Made by a program: the position numbers and the translations under genes | The notes under the pieces: model-generated | Told to the model about the DNA's origin: nothing | What the model saw: the letters and a program-made list of their open reading frames with translations, nothing else | The model's database searches: none | Assembly (NCBI RefSeq): GCF_000308815.1 | Contig: NZ_BAFX01000008.1 | Coordinates: 44,793-108,792, forward strand | Length of the DNA stretch: 64,000 nucleotides | Direction: 5' to 3' | Source of the DNA: Nocardia concava NBRC 100430 | Lineage (GTDB): Bacteria > Actinomycetota > Actinomycetes > Mycobacteriales > Mycobacteriaceae | Shown here: one piece after another, positions 16,517-26,162 of the stretch | Layout of the letters: each line of letters begins with the position of its first letter | How positions within the stretch are numbered: position 1 is the first letter of the stretch

Positions 16517-16924
16517 ATGACGACATTGGGGGAGGGGCGGTTCGAGGACGTGGCGCGTAAGGCCCGGCGCGTGCAGGATGCCGTCGAGCGGGTGCGGGGC
16601 CGCGCCACGGTGGCGGGCGTGTGCATCGAGGTAGCCGCGGATGGGCGGATCACGGGACTCGAGCTACCAGATTCGACGATGGCGCAGGCGGTTTCGCGCG
16701 CGCACGAGCAGGCCCTGGCGCACGCGTGTGAACAAGCTGCCGACCTGCGTCGCGAACTAGTCGACGATCCGGTCGTCGCGGCCGCGGCGCGGCGTTTCGC
16801 GTGGACTGCGGCCGCCGCCTCGAATAGTCCCGCGCCGCAGGCGGACTCCTTCGCTCCGCCTGAGGACTCGTCGAACCCCTATGCGCTCCCGGCCGCCGTG
16901 CGGCGTCGCTACGGCGTGGACTGA
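16517..16924 (+). CDS. YbaB/EbfC-like small protein
   Basis: A 135-residue protein. The segment VAGVCIEVAADGRITGLELPDS followed by a long helix (AVSRAHEQALAHACEQAADLRRELV) resembles YbaB/EbfC-type nucleoid-associated proteins, which in actinobacteria often occur beside ESX or hypothetical genes. The C-terminal 40 residues are low-complexity and polar, ending in PYALPAAVRRRYGVD. ATG 16517 or GTG 16511 could be the start; neither has a strong ribosome site. It is not obviously linked to the steroid genes. Family assignment is tentative. Confidence 0.55.
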   Translation: MTTLGEGRFEDVARKARRVQDAVERVRGRATVAGVCIEVAADGRITGLELPDSTMAQAVSRAHEQALAHACEQAADLRRELVDDPVVAAAARRFAWTAAAASNSPAPQADSFAPPEDSSNPYALPAAVRRRYGVD

Positions 16925-17082
16925 GATGGCCATTGTGCCAACGGGCGGGCTGTTGGCCGGAATCAGCTGGGTTGGCTGGGTACCGGTCGGTCGCTCTGAC
17001 GTGTGGGCGCGGGAGCTGGGGGTTTGCTCGGATTAGGATGTCCGCGATTGGGTTCGGACCTACGGGAGAAAGCGGGCGGTTG

Positions 17083-18477
17083 ATGGTGTTGGGTGTCCGC
17101 TGGACAGTGCATGGGGATGGCAGGACGCCCGCGCCGGGCGCGGTGGTGCGGCCGGATGAGCGGTTGTCGTGGCCGCGGACGTTCGGACTAGGGGCGCAGC
17201 ACGTCGTGGCCATGTTCGGGGCGAGCTTCGTGGCTCCGGTGCTGATGGGGTTGGACCCCAATCTGGCCATCATGATGTCGGGTGTGGCCACGGCGATCTT
17301 CCTGCTGGCCACGCGCGGACAGGTGCCCAGTTACCTCGGCTGTTCGCTGTCGTTCGTGGGTGTGGCGGCCGTGATTCGGGCCCAGGGCGGAAGTAGCGCG
17401 ACGGTTACCGGGGCGTGCCTGGCGGTCGGTGCGGTGCTGTTTCTGATCGGTCTGGCGGTGCAGCGGTTCGGAGCGCGCATCATTCACGCCGCCATGCCGC
17501 CGGTGGTGACCGGCGCGGTGGTGATGTTGATCGGCTTCAATCTGGCCCCCGTCACGGCCTCGACCTACTGGCCGCAGGATCAGTGGACGGCGCTGCTGGT
17601 CATGCTCTTCACCGGTCTGGCCGTGGTCGGATTGCGCGGATTCTTCTCGCGCATCGCGATTTTCCTAGGCCTGGTGTTCGGGTACGGGCTGTCGTGGGTG
17701 CTGGACCGGGTGTTCGGGAAGATCCACTCGGCCGACGGCAGCGGGAAGGTCGTCGACCACTGGCGACTGGATCTCTCCGGTGTGGCCAAGGCGGATTGGC
17801 TCGGGCTGCCCACCTTCCACGCGCCCTCGTTCCAGTGGTCGGCGGTGCTGGTGGCGCTGCCCGTGGTGATCGCGCTGGTCGCCGAGAACGCCGGGCACGT
17901 GAAGGCGGTCGGCGAGATGACCGGCGACAACCTGGACGGCAAGCTCGGCACCGCGATCGCCGCCGACGGCGCGGCGTCCATGCTGTCCACCGCGGTCGGC
18001 GGCCCGCCCAACACCACCTACTCCGAGAACATCGGCGTCATGGCCGCCACCCGCGTCTACTCGACCGCCGCCTATTGGGCCGCGGCCTTTTTCGCCCTGC
18101 TCTTCGGCCTGTGCCCGAAGTTCGGCGCCATCGTCGCCGCGATTCCGGGCGGCGTGCTCGGCGGCATCACCGTCATCCTCTACGGCATGATCGGCCTGCT
18201 GGGCGCGCAGATCTGGACCAATGCCAAGGTCGACCTGCGCAATCCGCTCAACCTGGTGCCCGCCGCGGCCGGGCTGATCATCGGCATCGGCAACGTCAGC
18301 ATGAAGTTCACCGACAACTTCACCCTCAGCGGCATCGCCCTGGGCACGCTGGTCGTCATCACCGGCTATCACGTGCTGCGCTTCTTCGCGCCGGCGCACT
18401 TCAAGGTGGAGGAGCCCCTGCTGGACGAGGGCACTTCCTCCTATGACGAACCGAGCCGGGACGAATCAAGCAGGTAG
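17083..18477 (+). CDS. NCS2-family uracil/xanthine permease
   Basis: A 464-residue nucleobase:cation symporter-2 protein with about 14 membrane spans. Landmarks are GLGAQHVVAMFGASFVAPVLMG near residue 40, GARIIHAAMPPVVTGAVVMLIGFNLA in mid-protein, VALVAENAGHVKAVGEMTG and GGPPNTTYSENIGVMAATRVYS, the substrate-binding signature of uracil permeases. It should import uracil or a related pyrimidine/xanthine across the cytoplasmic membrane. ATG 17083 is preferred since the longer frame adds a non-homologous Arg/Cys-rich tail. Its last 12 bases overlap the convergent metallophosphoesterase gene. Confidence 0.85.
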   Translation: MVLGVRWTVHGDGRTPAPGAVVRPDERLSWPRTFGLGAQHVVAMFGASFVAPVLMGLDPNLAIMMSGVATAIFLLATRGQVPSYLGCSLSFVGVAAVIRAQGGSSATVTGACLAVGAVLFLIGLAVQRFGARIIHAAMPPVVTGAVVMLIGFNLAPVTASTYWPQDQWTALLVMLFTGLAVVGLRGFFSRIAIFLGLVFGYGLSWVLDRVFGKIHSADGSGKVVDHWRLDLSGVAKADWLGLPTFHAPSFQWSAVLVALPVVIALVAENAGHVKAVGEMTGDNLDGKLGTAIAADGAASMLSTAVGGPPNTTYSENIGVMAATRVYSTAAYWAAAFFALLFGLCPKFGAIVAAIPGGVLGGITVILYGMIGLLGAQIWTNAKVDLRNPLNLVPAAAGLIIGIGNVSMKFTDNFTLSGIALGTLVVITGYHVLRFFAPAHFKVEEPLLDEGTSSYDEPSRDESSR

Positions 18478-19353
18478 CGAACGGGGTTCGGCCTCGGTGT
18501 CGTCGTTATCGTCCTCGAGTTGCTGCTCGGCGTAGGGCAGTTGCAGCACGTACCAGGAGTGTTCGTTCGAATACTCCAGGTACTGCGAGGCTTCCGGGTC
18601 GCAGGCCAGGCCCTCGACCCGGGTCCACTGCCCGTCACCGGAGGCGATGGTGTCGGTGTAGCGCACGTGCAGGTGGCCGTGGAACAGCACGGCGGGCCGC
18701 AGCGCCCGCACCACGCGCTCGATGCGGTCCTGGTTGGGATAGCACTCCGGCTTGTCCTTGCGATTCCACTTCGGCTGCGAGGCACGCGGTTTGTCGTGGG
18801 TGAGCAGAATGTCCACCGGTGAGCTGTCCGCTTCGAGCAGGGCGGTCAGCTCGTCGTCGGTCATCTCCTCCTCGGGAAACCAGAGCATGCCCGCGGTCTC
18901 CTGCGTCCTCGCGGAGCCGTAGCGCCGCCGCTGCGCGACCAGTTCGGCCTTGCGCGCCTCCCGCGCCAGCCGCCAGCCCTTGTCGGTCGAGCGCGCCCCG
19001 CCGAAGGCCGCGAACGTGGTGCCCTCCCAGGTCCACCGGTGCCCGCGCGGGGCGTACCGCAGATGCTTGCGGCACACCAGGAATCCCTCGTCATCGCGGT
19101 TGTCGTCGTACAGCTCGTGCAACAGGGAGCTCTTGTCGTGGTTCCCGTCCAGGAAGTACACGATCACCCCGGCCCGCTTGGCCGCCTTGCCCACCACGTC
19201 GAAATACCGCCGCCCCGAGGCCATGTGCTCCCACGCCCCGAAATCCCCCACGACGAACACCTTCGAGCACTGTTCACGCACCGCGGTACGCACCAAGGTG
19301 AGCGCGTGCGCGGTGTTCCCGTGCAGGTCTCCGGCTATCAGGACGTTCCCCAT
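18466..19353 (-). CDS. Metallophosphoesterase
   Basis: A 295-residue calcineurin-like phosphoesterase. All metal-binding motifs are visible: GDLHGN near the N terminus, VVGDFGAWE, DGNHDKSS, LLTHDKPR and HGHLHVRY. It should hydrolyse a phosphomonoester or phosphodiester using two metal ions; the substrate is unknown. The start is ATG 19353, directly before GNVLIAGDLHG; any longer frame lies antisense in the neighbouring SDR gene. The C terminus is acidic. Convergent with the NCS2 permease and divergent from the SDR. Confidence 0.84.
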   Translation of the reverse strand: MGNVLIAGDLHGNTAHALTLVRTAVREQCSKVFVVGDFGAWEHMASGRRYFDVVGKAAKRAGVIVYFLDGNHDKSSLLHELYDDNRDDEGFLVCRKHLRYAPRGHRWTWEGTTFAAFGGARSTDKGWRLAREARKAELVAQRRRYGSARTQETAGMLWFPEEEMTDDELTALLEADSSPVDILLTHDKPRASQPKWNRKDKPECYPNQDRIERVVRALRPAVLFHGHLHVRYTDTIASGDGQWTRVEGLACDPEASQYLEYSNEHSWYVLQLPYAEQQLEDDNDDTEAEPRSLPA

Positions 19354-19437
19354 GCGCACATGGTGACACCCCCGCCCCCGATCGGCATCCGCATTACGGC
19401 CCGCCACGCCCGCCCCGCCCGAATTAGGCTGACCACC

Positions 19438-20271
19438 ATGAACTCTGTGTTGGTTACCGGCGCGGCGCGCGGCATCGGCAAGGCCATCTGCCTGCGCATG
19501 GCGCAGCAGGGCTGGCAGGTCTACGCGGGCGTCCGCAAGCTCTCCGACGGCGAGGCCCTGACCGCCGCCGACTCCCGCATCACCCCCGTGCAACTCGACG
19601 TCACCAACCCCGACGACATCGCCGCCCTCGACGCGACCCTCCCCGCCGACCTGACCGCGGTGGTCAACAACGCGGGCATCGTCGTCGACGGCCCCGTCGA
19701 ACTCCTCACCCTCGACGAACTCCGAAACCAGTTCGAGGTCAACGTCTTCGGCCAGGTAGCCGTAACCCAAGCCGTCCTCCCGCGCCTACGCGCCACCCAG
19801 GGCCGAGTAGTCTTCATCTCCTCCCTGAGCGGCCGCATCTCCACCCCCGGCACCGGCGCCTACAACGCCTCGAAATTCGCCCTCGAAGGCCTGGTAGACG
19901 CCCTCCGAGTAGAACTCCGCCCCTTCGGAATCCGCACCACCCTCATCGAACCGGGCCCCATAGCCACCGACCTCTGGTTCGGCGCCACGGACATGGTCGA
20001 CACCACCACCGCCCACCTGACCGAAGCCCAGCGCGAGCTCTACAGCGCCCATCTCGCGGGCCTCCGCAAAATGTCCCAACAGGTCCCCAAGATCGCCGCC
20101 CCGGTCGAATCAGTTGTCAACGAAGTGGAAAAGGCCCTGACCATCAAACGTCCACGGGCACGGTACATTCCGGGCATCGCTGGAAAGATCCAGGTGGTAG
20201 CCACCGCCCTGACCCCCACCCCGGTCCTGGACGCCCTCTTCGCCCTGGTCTCCGGCATCCGCAAGAAGTAG
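19438..20271 (+). CDS. Short-chain dehydrogenase/reductase
   Basis: A 277-residue classical SDR. The glycine-rich motif TGAARGIGKAICLRM, VNNAGIVVDG, SSLSGRIS and the catalytic YNASKFALEG are present, with PGPIATDLW after the active site. The C-terminal region (KRPRARYIPGIAGKIQ) resembles SDRs acting on retinol- or steroid-like substrates. The start ATG 19438 is clear from the nucleotide-binding strand. It lies between unrelated genes and ends right where a 55-base hairpin repeat begins. Substrate unknown. Confidence 0.82.
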   Translation: MNSVLVTGAARGIGKAICLRMAQQGWQVYAGVRKLSDGEALTAADSRITPVQLDVTNPDDIAALDATLPADLTAVVNNAGIVVDGPVELLTLDELRNQFEVNVFGQVAVTQAVLPRLRATQGRVVFISSLSGRISTPGTGAYNASKFALEGLVDALRVELRPFGIRTTLIEPGPIATDLWFGATDMVDTTTAHLTEAQRELYSAHLAGLRKMSQQVPKIAAPVESVVNEVEKALTIKRPRARYIPGIAGKIQVVATALTPTPVLDALFALVSGIRKK

Positions 20272-20326
20272 CCCGGAAATGCGCGAAGCCGCCCCCGGGT
20301 GAGAGGTTCCGGGGGCGGCTCGGTGC
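20271..20326. repeat. Hairpin repeat, copy 1 (bidirectional terminator)
   Basis: A roughly 55-base element containing the stem GCCGCCCCCGG/CCGGGGGCGGC lies between two convergent SDR genes. The same sequence, inverted, occurs at 25691-25745 with three substitutions and one indel. It probably terminates both adjacent transcripts. Confidence 0.75.
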
Positions 20327-20337
20327 GGAAATGCGGT

Positions 20338-21249
20338 TTACGCGCCGTAGACCGGCTCCGGGGTGGTGGCCTTCGAGAGCAGGTCGCGGACGACCGGGCC
20401 GAGTTCGGCCGGTTCCCAGCGGGCGCCGCGGTCGATGGAGACGCCGTGGCGCCAGCCGTCGGCGACGGTGACCTTGCCGCCCTCGACCTCGAACATGCGG
20501 CCGGTGACGCCGGCGGAGTCGGCGGAGCCGAGCCAGACCACCAGCGGGGAGACGTTTTCCGGGGCCATGGCGTCGAAGCCGTCCTCGGGGGCGGCCATCA
20601 TGTCCGCGAAGACCGTCTCGGTCATGCGGGTGCGGGCCGCCGGGGCGATGGCGTTGACGGTGATGCCGTAGCGCGCGAATTCGGCCGCGGCGGTGAGGGT
20701 CAGGCCCGCGATGCCGGACTTGGCGGCGGAGTAGTTGCCCTGGCCGACCGAGCCGAGCAGGCCCGCGCCCGAGCTGGTGTTGATGATGCGGGCGTCGGGG
20801 GTGCGACCGGCCTTGGCCTCGTTGCGCCAGTACTCGGCGGCGTGCCGCATGGGGGCGAAGTGGCCCTTGAGGTGCACCTTGATGACGGCGTCCCACTCGT
20901 CCTCGCCGAGGTTGACCAGCATGCGGTCGCGGACGATGCCGGCATTGTTGACGAGAACGTCGAGGCGGCCGAAGGTTTCGACGGCGGTGGCGATCAGGCG
21001 GCGCGCGCCCTCCCAGTCGGAGATGTCGTCGCCGTTCACGACCGCGTCGCTGCCGAGGGCCTTGATCTCCTCGACGACCTGCGCGGCCGGGGAGTCCGGG
21101 CTGGGCGCGCCGTCGAGCTCGGCACCGATGTCGTTGACCACGACCTTCGCACCGGCGGCGGCGAAGGCGAGGGCGTGGGCACGGCCGATGCCGCGACCCG
21201 CTCCGGTCACGATGACGACGCGGCCGTCGCAGATCTTGTTGTCGGTCAT
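20338..21249 (-). CDS. Short-chain dehydrogenase (Rv3548c-like)
   Basis: A 303-residue SDR. TGAGRGIGRAHALAFAAAG is the cofactor site, LVNNAGIVRDRML and the active-site NYSAAKSGIAG follow, and the C-terminal extension (GWRHGVSIDRGARWEPAELG) is typical of the MFE-2/Hsd4A-like SDR branch that oxidises 3-hydroxyacyl-CoAs. It is the distal gene of a two-gene minus-strand operon beside echA20-ipdABC, matching Rv3548c next to Rv3549c. ATG 21249 has AGAGG upstream. It probably oxidises a CoA thioester in C/D-ring catabolism. Confidence 0.8.
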   Translation of the reverse strand: MTDNKICDGRVVIVTGAGRGIGRAHALAFAAAGAKVVVNDIGAELDGAPSPDSPAAQVVEEIKALGSDAVVNGDDISDWEGARRLIATAVETFGRLDVLVNNAGIVRDRMLVNLGEDEWDAVIKVHLKGHFAPMRHAAEYWRNEAKAGRTPDARIINTSSGAGLLGSVGQGNYSAAKSGIAGLTLTAAAEFARYGITVNAIAPAARTRMTETVFADMMAAPEDGFDAMAPENVSPLVVWLGSADSAGVTGRMFEVEGGKVTVADGWRHGVSIDRGARWEPAELGPVVRDLLSKATTPEPVYGA

Positions 21250-21278
21250 ATCGATTACCTCTTCGTGTCGATCGGGAT

Positions 21279-22073
21279 TCAGTGGCCGGAGACGGCGGGG
21301 ACGTCTGCGGTGGAAGCTTCGAGGAAGGCGGGCTTCTCGCCGCCGCCGTGCACCAGCAGCTGGCTGCCGGTGATGTAGGCGGCCAAGGGCGAGGCCAGGA
21401 AGGCGGCGGTGCGGCCGATGTCCTCGGGAGTTGCCATGCGCTGCATGGGAACCGTGCGGCTGACCGCGGCGATGCCCTCTTCGTCGCCGTAGTGCAGGTG
21501 CGAGGACTCGGTGTTGACCAGGCCGCAGATGACGGAGTTCATCCGCACCTTCGGGGCCCACTCCACCGCCAGCGACGAAACCAGGCTGTCCACACCGGCT
21601 TTCGCCGCACCGTAAGCCGCGGTACCCGGCGAGGGCCGATGCCCGGAGACGCTGGAGATCATCACGATCGATCCGCCCGTCTCCTGCTTCTGCATCACCT
21701 CATTGGCCACCTGCGAAACCAGCAGCGGCGCCAGCAGATTCAGCTGCACGATCTTGGAATGGAAGTTGGCGCTGGCGTCGGCGGCCAGGGCGAAGGGCGC
21801 GCCACCGGCATTGTTCACCACGGTGTCCAGCCGCCCGTACTTCTCGACGATCTGCCCGATCAGCCCGCGCACCGAATCCACATCGCGCACATCGCACGGC
21901 AGGAAGTCGATACCGCGTCCATTGCTCTCGACGGGGGTGTCCGCGGGCCGCCGCGCGCAGGCCACCACGGTCGCGCCCGCGTCCAGGAAGACCCGGCTGA
22001 TACCGGCCCCGACGCCGCGCACGCCGCCGGTGACCAGGACGACCGAGCCGGACAGGTTTACTTCGATTCCCAC
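21279..22073 (-). CDS. Short-chain dehydrogenase (Rv3549c-like)
   Basis: A 264-residue SDR with cofactor motif VTGGVRGVGAGISRVFLDAG, VVNNAGGAPFA, and active-site AYGAAKAGVDSLV. It is the first gene of a minus-strand pair diverging from echA20 with a KstR2 box in the 50-base gap, so it belongs to the same regulon. By synteny it equals Rv3549c. A function as a 3-hydroxyacyl-CoA or ring-hydroxyl dehydrogenase in HIP breakdown is inferred. Confidence 0.8.
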   Translation of the reverse strand: MGIEVNLSGSVVLVTGGVRGVGAGISRVFLDAGATVVACARRPADTPVESNGRGIDFLPCDVRDVDSVRGLIGQIVEKYGRLDTVVNNAGGAPFALAADASANFHSKIVQLNLLAPLLVSQVANEVMQKQETGGSIVMISSVSGHRPSPGTAAYGAAKAGVDSLVSSLAVEWAPKVRMNSVICGLVNTESSHLHYGDEEGIAAVSRTVPMQRMATPEDIGRTAAFLASPLAAYITGSQLLVHGGGEKPAFLEASTADVPAVSGH

Positions 22074-22084
22074 CGTGCTAACCT

Positions 22085-22098
22085 ACCAAGCACTTGCT
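22085..22098. promoter_or_regulatory. KstR2 operator in SDR/echA20 divergent promoter
   Basis: ACCAAGCACTTGCT is the exact reverse complement of the KstR2 site found at fadD3/fadE30. It is 12 bases from the SDR start and 26 from the echA20 start, so it should repress both directions. Confidence 0.88.
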
Positions 22099-22123
22099 TG
22101 TTTTGCCAACGATGGGACATTCG

Positions 22124-22888
22124 ATGGGGATCAACCGTCACACCGAAACCGAGGGCGTCGAAGTCGTCACTGTCGACTACCCGCCGGTCAACGCACTGCC
22201 TTCGGACGGCTGGTTCGCCCTGGCCGATGCCGTCACCGCGGCCGGGAAGAACCCGGAGACCCGGGTCGTGGTGCTGCGCGCCGAGGGTCGCGGTTTCAAC
22301 GCGGGCGTGGACATCAAGGAGATGAACGCCGATACCGGCCACACCGCGCTGATCCGCGCCAACCACGGCTGCTTCGCCGCCTTCGCCGCGATCTACGACT
22401 GCGAGGTCCCCGTGGTCACCGCCGTGAACGGCTTCTGCCTGGGCGGCGGTATCGGCCTGGTCGGCAACTCCGATGTCATCGTCGCCTCCGACGACGCGAC
22501 CTTCGGCCTCCCCGAGGTCGACCGCGGCGCGCTCGGTGCGGCCACCCACCTGGCCCGACTGGTCCCCCAGCACCTGATGCGGACCATGTTCTACACCGCG
22601 GGCACCCTCACCGCGCAGCAGCTGCACCACTACGGCTCGGTCTTCAAGGTGGTGCCGCGGGCCGAACTCGACGCCGCCGCAATGGAAGTCGCCAAGAACA
22701 TCGCCAACAAGGACGGCCGCGTCATCCGCGCCGCCAAGAAGGCGCTCAACGGCATCGACGTGCAGGACGTGCACCGCTCCTACCGCTTCGAGCAGGGCTT
22801 CACCATGGAGCTCAACCTGGCGGGCGTGGCCGACGAGATCCGGGCGCGCTTCGACGATGATCTGGCCGCGCAGAAGAAGGGGAAGTAG
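22124..22888 (+). CDS. echA20: EchA20, steroid D-ring opening crotonase-type enzyme
   Basis: A 254-residue crotonase-fold protein. ILRAEGRGFNAGVDIKEM-like and NGFCLGGGIGLVGNSDVIVAS regions build the oxyanion hole; only the second usual glutamate (GLPEVDRG) is kept. M. tuberculosis EchA20 is a hydrolase that opens the remaining D-ring of HIEC-CoA, and this protein matches it along its length. ATG 22124 follows GGGA at good spacing; ATG 22112 is an alternative. First gene of echA20-ipdA-ipdB-ipdC. Confidence 0.88.
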   Translation: MGINRHTETEGVEVVTVDYPPVNALPSDGWFALADAVTAAGKNPETRVVVLRAEGRGFNAGVDIKEMNADTGHTALIRANHGCFAAFAAIYDCEVPVVTAVNGFCLGGGIGLVGNSDVIVASDDATFGLPEVDRGALGAATHLARLVPQHLMRTMFYTAGTLTAQQLHHYGSVFKVVPRAELDAAAMEVAKNIANKDGRVIRAAKKALNGIDVQDVHRSYRFEQGFTMELNLAGVADEIRARFDDDLAAQKKGK

Positions 22889-22893
22889 CAGCC

Positions 22894-23768
<875 letters not shown>

Positions 23769-23769
<1 letters not shown>

Positions 23770-24527
23770 TGACCGAGACTTCCACCATCACTCGCGCCGA
23801 GATCTGCGTCGTCGCGGCGGCCGAGATCTTCCGGGGCGCGGGCGAGATCATGGCCTCGCCCATGTCCACCGTCACCACCATCGGCGCGCGGCTGGCGCGG
23901 CTCACCTTCGAGCCGGATCTGCTGCTGTCCGACGGTGAGGCGCTGTTCTTCGCCGAGATCCCGCCGATCGGCGGCAAGGCTCCGATCGAGGGCTGGATTC
24001 CGTTCTCGAAGGTCTTCGATGTCGTGAATTCCGGTCGCCGCCATGTGGTCATGGGCGCGAACCAGCTCGACAAGTACGGCAATCAGAACCTCTCGGCGTT
24101 CGGTCCGCTGCAGCAGCCGACCCGGCAGATGTTCGGTGTGCGCGGCGCGCCGGGCAACACCATCAACCACGCCACCAGCTACTTCGTGCCCAAGCACGGC
24201 AAGCGGGTGTTCGTGGATCAGGTCGACATCGTCTCCGGAATCGGTTACGACAAGATCGATTCCGAGAACCCGGCCTACCGGTTCCACCACCTGCACCGGG
24301 TGGTGTCGAACCTGGGCGTGTTCGACTACAACGGGCCGGACCACACCATGCGGGCGCTGTCGCTGCACCCGGGTGTGAGCGCCGACGAGGTCGCGGAGAA
24401 CACCTCGTTCGAGATCGCCGGGCTGGCCGAGGCGGGCGAGACGCGGCTGCCGACCGAGGAAGAGCTCACCATCATCCGGACCGTGCTGGACCCCAAGGGT
24501 TTCCGCGAGAAGGAAGTGACGGCATGA
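23769..24527 (+). CDS. ipdB: IpdB, CoA-transferase-like ring-C hydrolase, beta subunit
   Basis: A 252-residue class I CoA-transferase-like beta subunit. GEIMASPMSTVTTIGARLA and DGEALFFAEIPP fit the beta family, and the mid-region LDKYGNQNLSAFG is characteristic. The ATG is embedded in the TAATG junction with ipdA and the end overlaps ipdC by 4 bases (ATGA), so the three are coupled. With IpdA it forms the hydrolase that opens steroid ring C. Confidence 0.88.
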
Positions 24528-25603
24528 CCGCCCAGCGTTTGAAGACTCCGCTGACCGAACTGGTCGGCATCGAGCACCCGATCGTGCAGACCGGCATGGG
24601 CTGGGTCGCCGGTCCGGGTCTGGTCGCGGCCACCGCCAATGCGGGCGGTCTCGGCATCCTGGCCTCGGCCACCATGTCGTTCGAGGAACTCGAGCAGGCC
24701 ATCGCCAAGACCAAGGCGAAGACCGACAAGCCCTTCGGCGTCAATATCCGGGCCGACGGTTCGGACGCGACCGAGCGCTGCGAGCTGATGATCCGCGAGG
24801 GCGTGAAGGTCGCCTCGTTCGCGCTGGCTCCCAAGAAGGAGCTCATCGCGCGACTCAAGGACAACGGCGTGGTGGTGGTGCCGTCCATCGGCGCGGCCAA
24901 GCACGCGGTCAAGGTCGCCTCGTGGGGCGCGGACGCGGTGATCGTGCAGGGCGGTGAGGGCGGCGGCCACACCGGTTCCGTCGCAACGACTCTGCTGCTG
25001 CCCTCGGTGCTCGACGCCGTCGATATCCCGGTCGTGGCCGGTGGCGGCTTCTTCGACGGCCGGGGCCTGGCCGCCGCGCTCTCCTACGGCGCGGCCGGTG
25101 TCGCCATGGGCACCCGGTTCCTGCTCACCCAGGACTCGAGCGTGCCGGATTCGGTGAAGCAGGAGTACATCAAGCGCGGGCTAATGGACACCGTCGTCTC
25201 CAAGAAGGTCGACGGCATGCCGCACCGGGTGCTCAATACCGAACTCGTCGACAAGCTGGAGCACTCCAGCGGCGTGCGCGGCCTCACCGCCGCGGTGTCC
25301 AACGCCTTCAAGTTCAAGGCCATGACCGGCATGAAGTGGTCGACCATCGTCAAGGACGGCCTGGCCATGCGCAAGCACAAGGACCTCACCTGGTCCCAGG
25401 TCATCATGGCCGCCAACACCCCGATGCTGCTGAAAGCCGGTCTGGTGGAGGGCAATACGCAGGCCGGCGTCCTCGCCTCGGGCCAGGTCGCGGGCATCAT
25501 CGACGACCTCCCCACCGTGGCCGACCTCATCGACCGCATCATCACCGAGGCCGTCGAGCGCATCGACAGCCTCCAGCAGTACCGCGTCACCGAACCCGCC
25601 TGA
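24524..25603 (+). CDS. ipdC: IpdC, nitronate-monooxygenase-fold flavoprotein
   Basis: A 359-residue TIM-barrel flavoprotein of the 2-nitropropane dioxygenase/nitronate monooxygenase family. Visible marks are IVQTGMGWVAGPGLVAATANAGGLG, DAVIVQGGEGGGHTG (FMN phosphate loop) and GGGFFDGRGLAAALSYGAAGVAMGTRFL. Despite the family name, the IpdC orthologue in steroid degraders is needed for HIP ring processing as an FMN/NAD-linked oxidoreductase. Last gene of the operon; a hairpin repeat and a second hairpin follow. Confidence 0.86.
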   Translation: MTAQRLKTPLTELVGIEHPIVQTGMGWVAGPGLVAATANAGGLGILASATMSFEELEQAIAKTKAKTDKPFGVNIRADGSDATERCELMIREGVKVASFALAPKKELIARLKDNGVVVVPSIGAAKHAVKVASWGADAVIVQGGEGGGHTGSVATTLLLPSVLDAVDIPVVAGGGFFDGRGLAAALSYGAAGVAMGTRFLLTQDSSVPDSVKQEYIKRGLMDTVVSKKVDGMPHRVLNTELVDKLEHSSGVRGLTAAVSNAFKFKAMTGMKWSTIVKDGLAMRKHKDLTWSQVIMAANTPMLLKAGLVEGNTQAGVLASGQVAGIIDDLPTVADLIDRIITEAVERIDSLQQYRVTEPA

Positions 25604-25690
25604 CGCTCTCCCCGAAACGTGCGCGGCCACCACAGCCCGACCGCGCACCCGGATCCGCACACCGTCGGATCCACGCGCGCCCCTGTCGGC

Positions 25691-25745
25691 GCGCCGAGCC
25701 GTCCCCGGAACCTCTCGCCCGGGGGCGGCTTCGCGCATTTCGGGC
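25691..25745. repeat. Hairpin repeat, copy 2 (inverted)
   Basis: This is the inverted, nearly identical partner of the 20271-20326 element, with three substitutions and one indel. It contains GTCCCCGG/CCGGGGGC stem sequence and lies 88 bases after ipdC. Relative to its own operon it has the same orientation as copy 1 has to the SDR operon. Confidence 0.75.
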
Positions 25746-25846
25746 AGCCTCTACCCGTCACTCCCAGGAACGTTGAGCGACGTTTTGTGAGCACGCGATT
25801 AGCTGTCGTGTTGGTCTGAATTGTCGGTATTGGACAAGGTTGTCGA

Positions 25847-25878
25847 ACCTCACAGCCGGGGAGAGGGGGCTGTGAGGT
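25847..25878 (+). terminator. Hairpin after ipdC region
   Basis: ACCTCACAGCC and its exact complement GGCTGTGAGGT enclose a 10-base G-rich loop. It is a second barrier between the ipd operon and the GSA-repeat gene. There is no T-run. Confidence 0.6.
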
Positions 25879-26162
25879 CGCGGGGTGGGGGATGGTCTAG
25901 GCCAATTGGGCTGGGGCGCTTGGTGATATTGGATACGTAGGGGGTCGCACAGGCGTACGGTTTGTGGGCACCCCTAATGCGATCGGGACTTGTGCGGGAT
26001 GGCGTGGTGACCGTTAGGATGACCGCGTTCCGCAAAGGTCTGGCAATCGGGGCGACAGTGTGAGTTCGAACCTGTCTCGATCTGCCGGTGCGGATCGGGA
26101 TTCCGCACCCCTGGTGCGGAGACAAGCCAAGTGCGCGGTATCGATGAGGGGATGGCTGTCGC
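25879..26162 (+). promoter_or_regulatory. Promoter and structured leader of GSA-repeat operon
   Basis: This 284-base stretch lacks a gene. GATATT-GGATACGTA at 25925-25939 recurs near the EspR-like gene. Three short segments can form competing hairpins: GGTGCGGA (26087-26094), TCCGCACC (26102-26109) and GGTGCGGA again (26113-26120). The middle one can pair perfectly with either neighbour, giving two mutually exclusive stems ahead of the start codon. A regulatory role is inferred. Confidence 0.5.

Noticed and set aside
26041..26130. Match to a known riboswitch such as ydaO/c-di-AMP
   Set aside because: Only alternative hairpins were seen; conserved core sequences of known classes could not be recognised.
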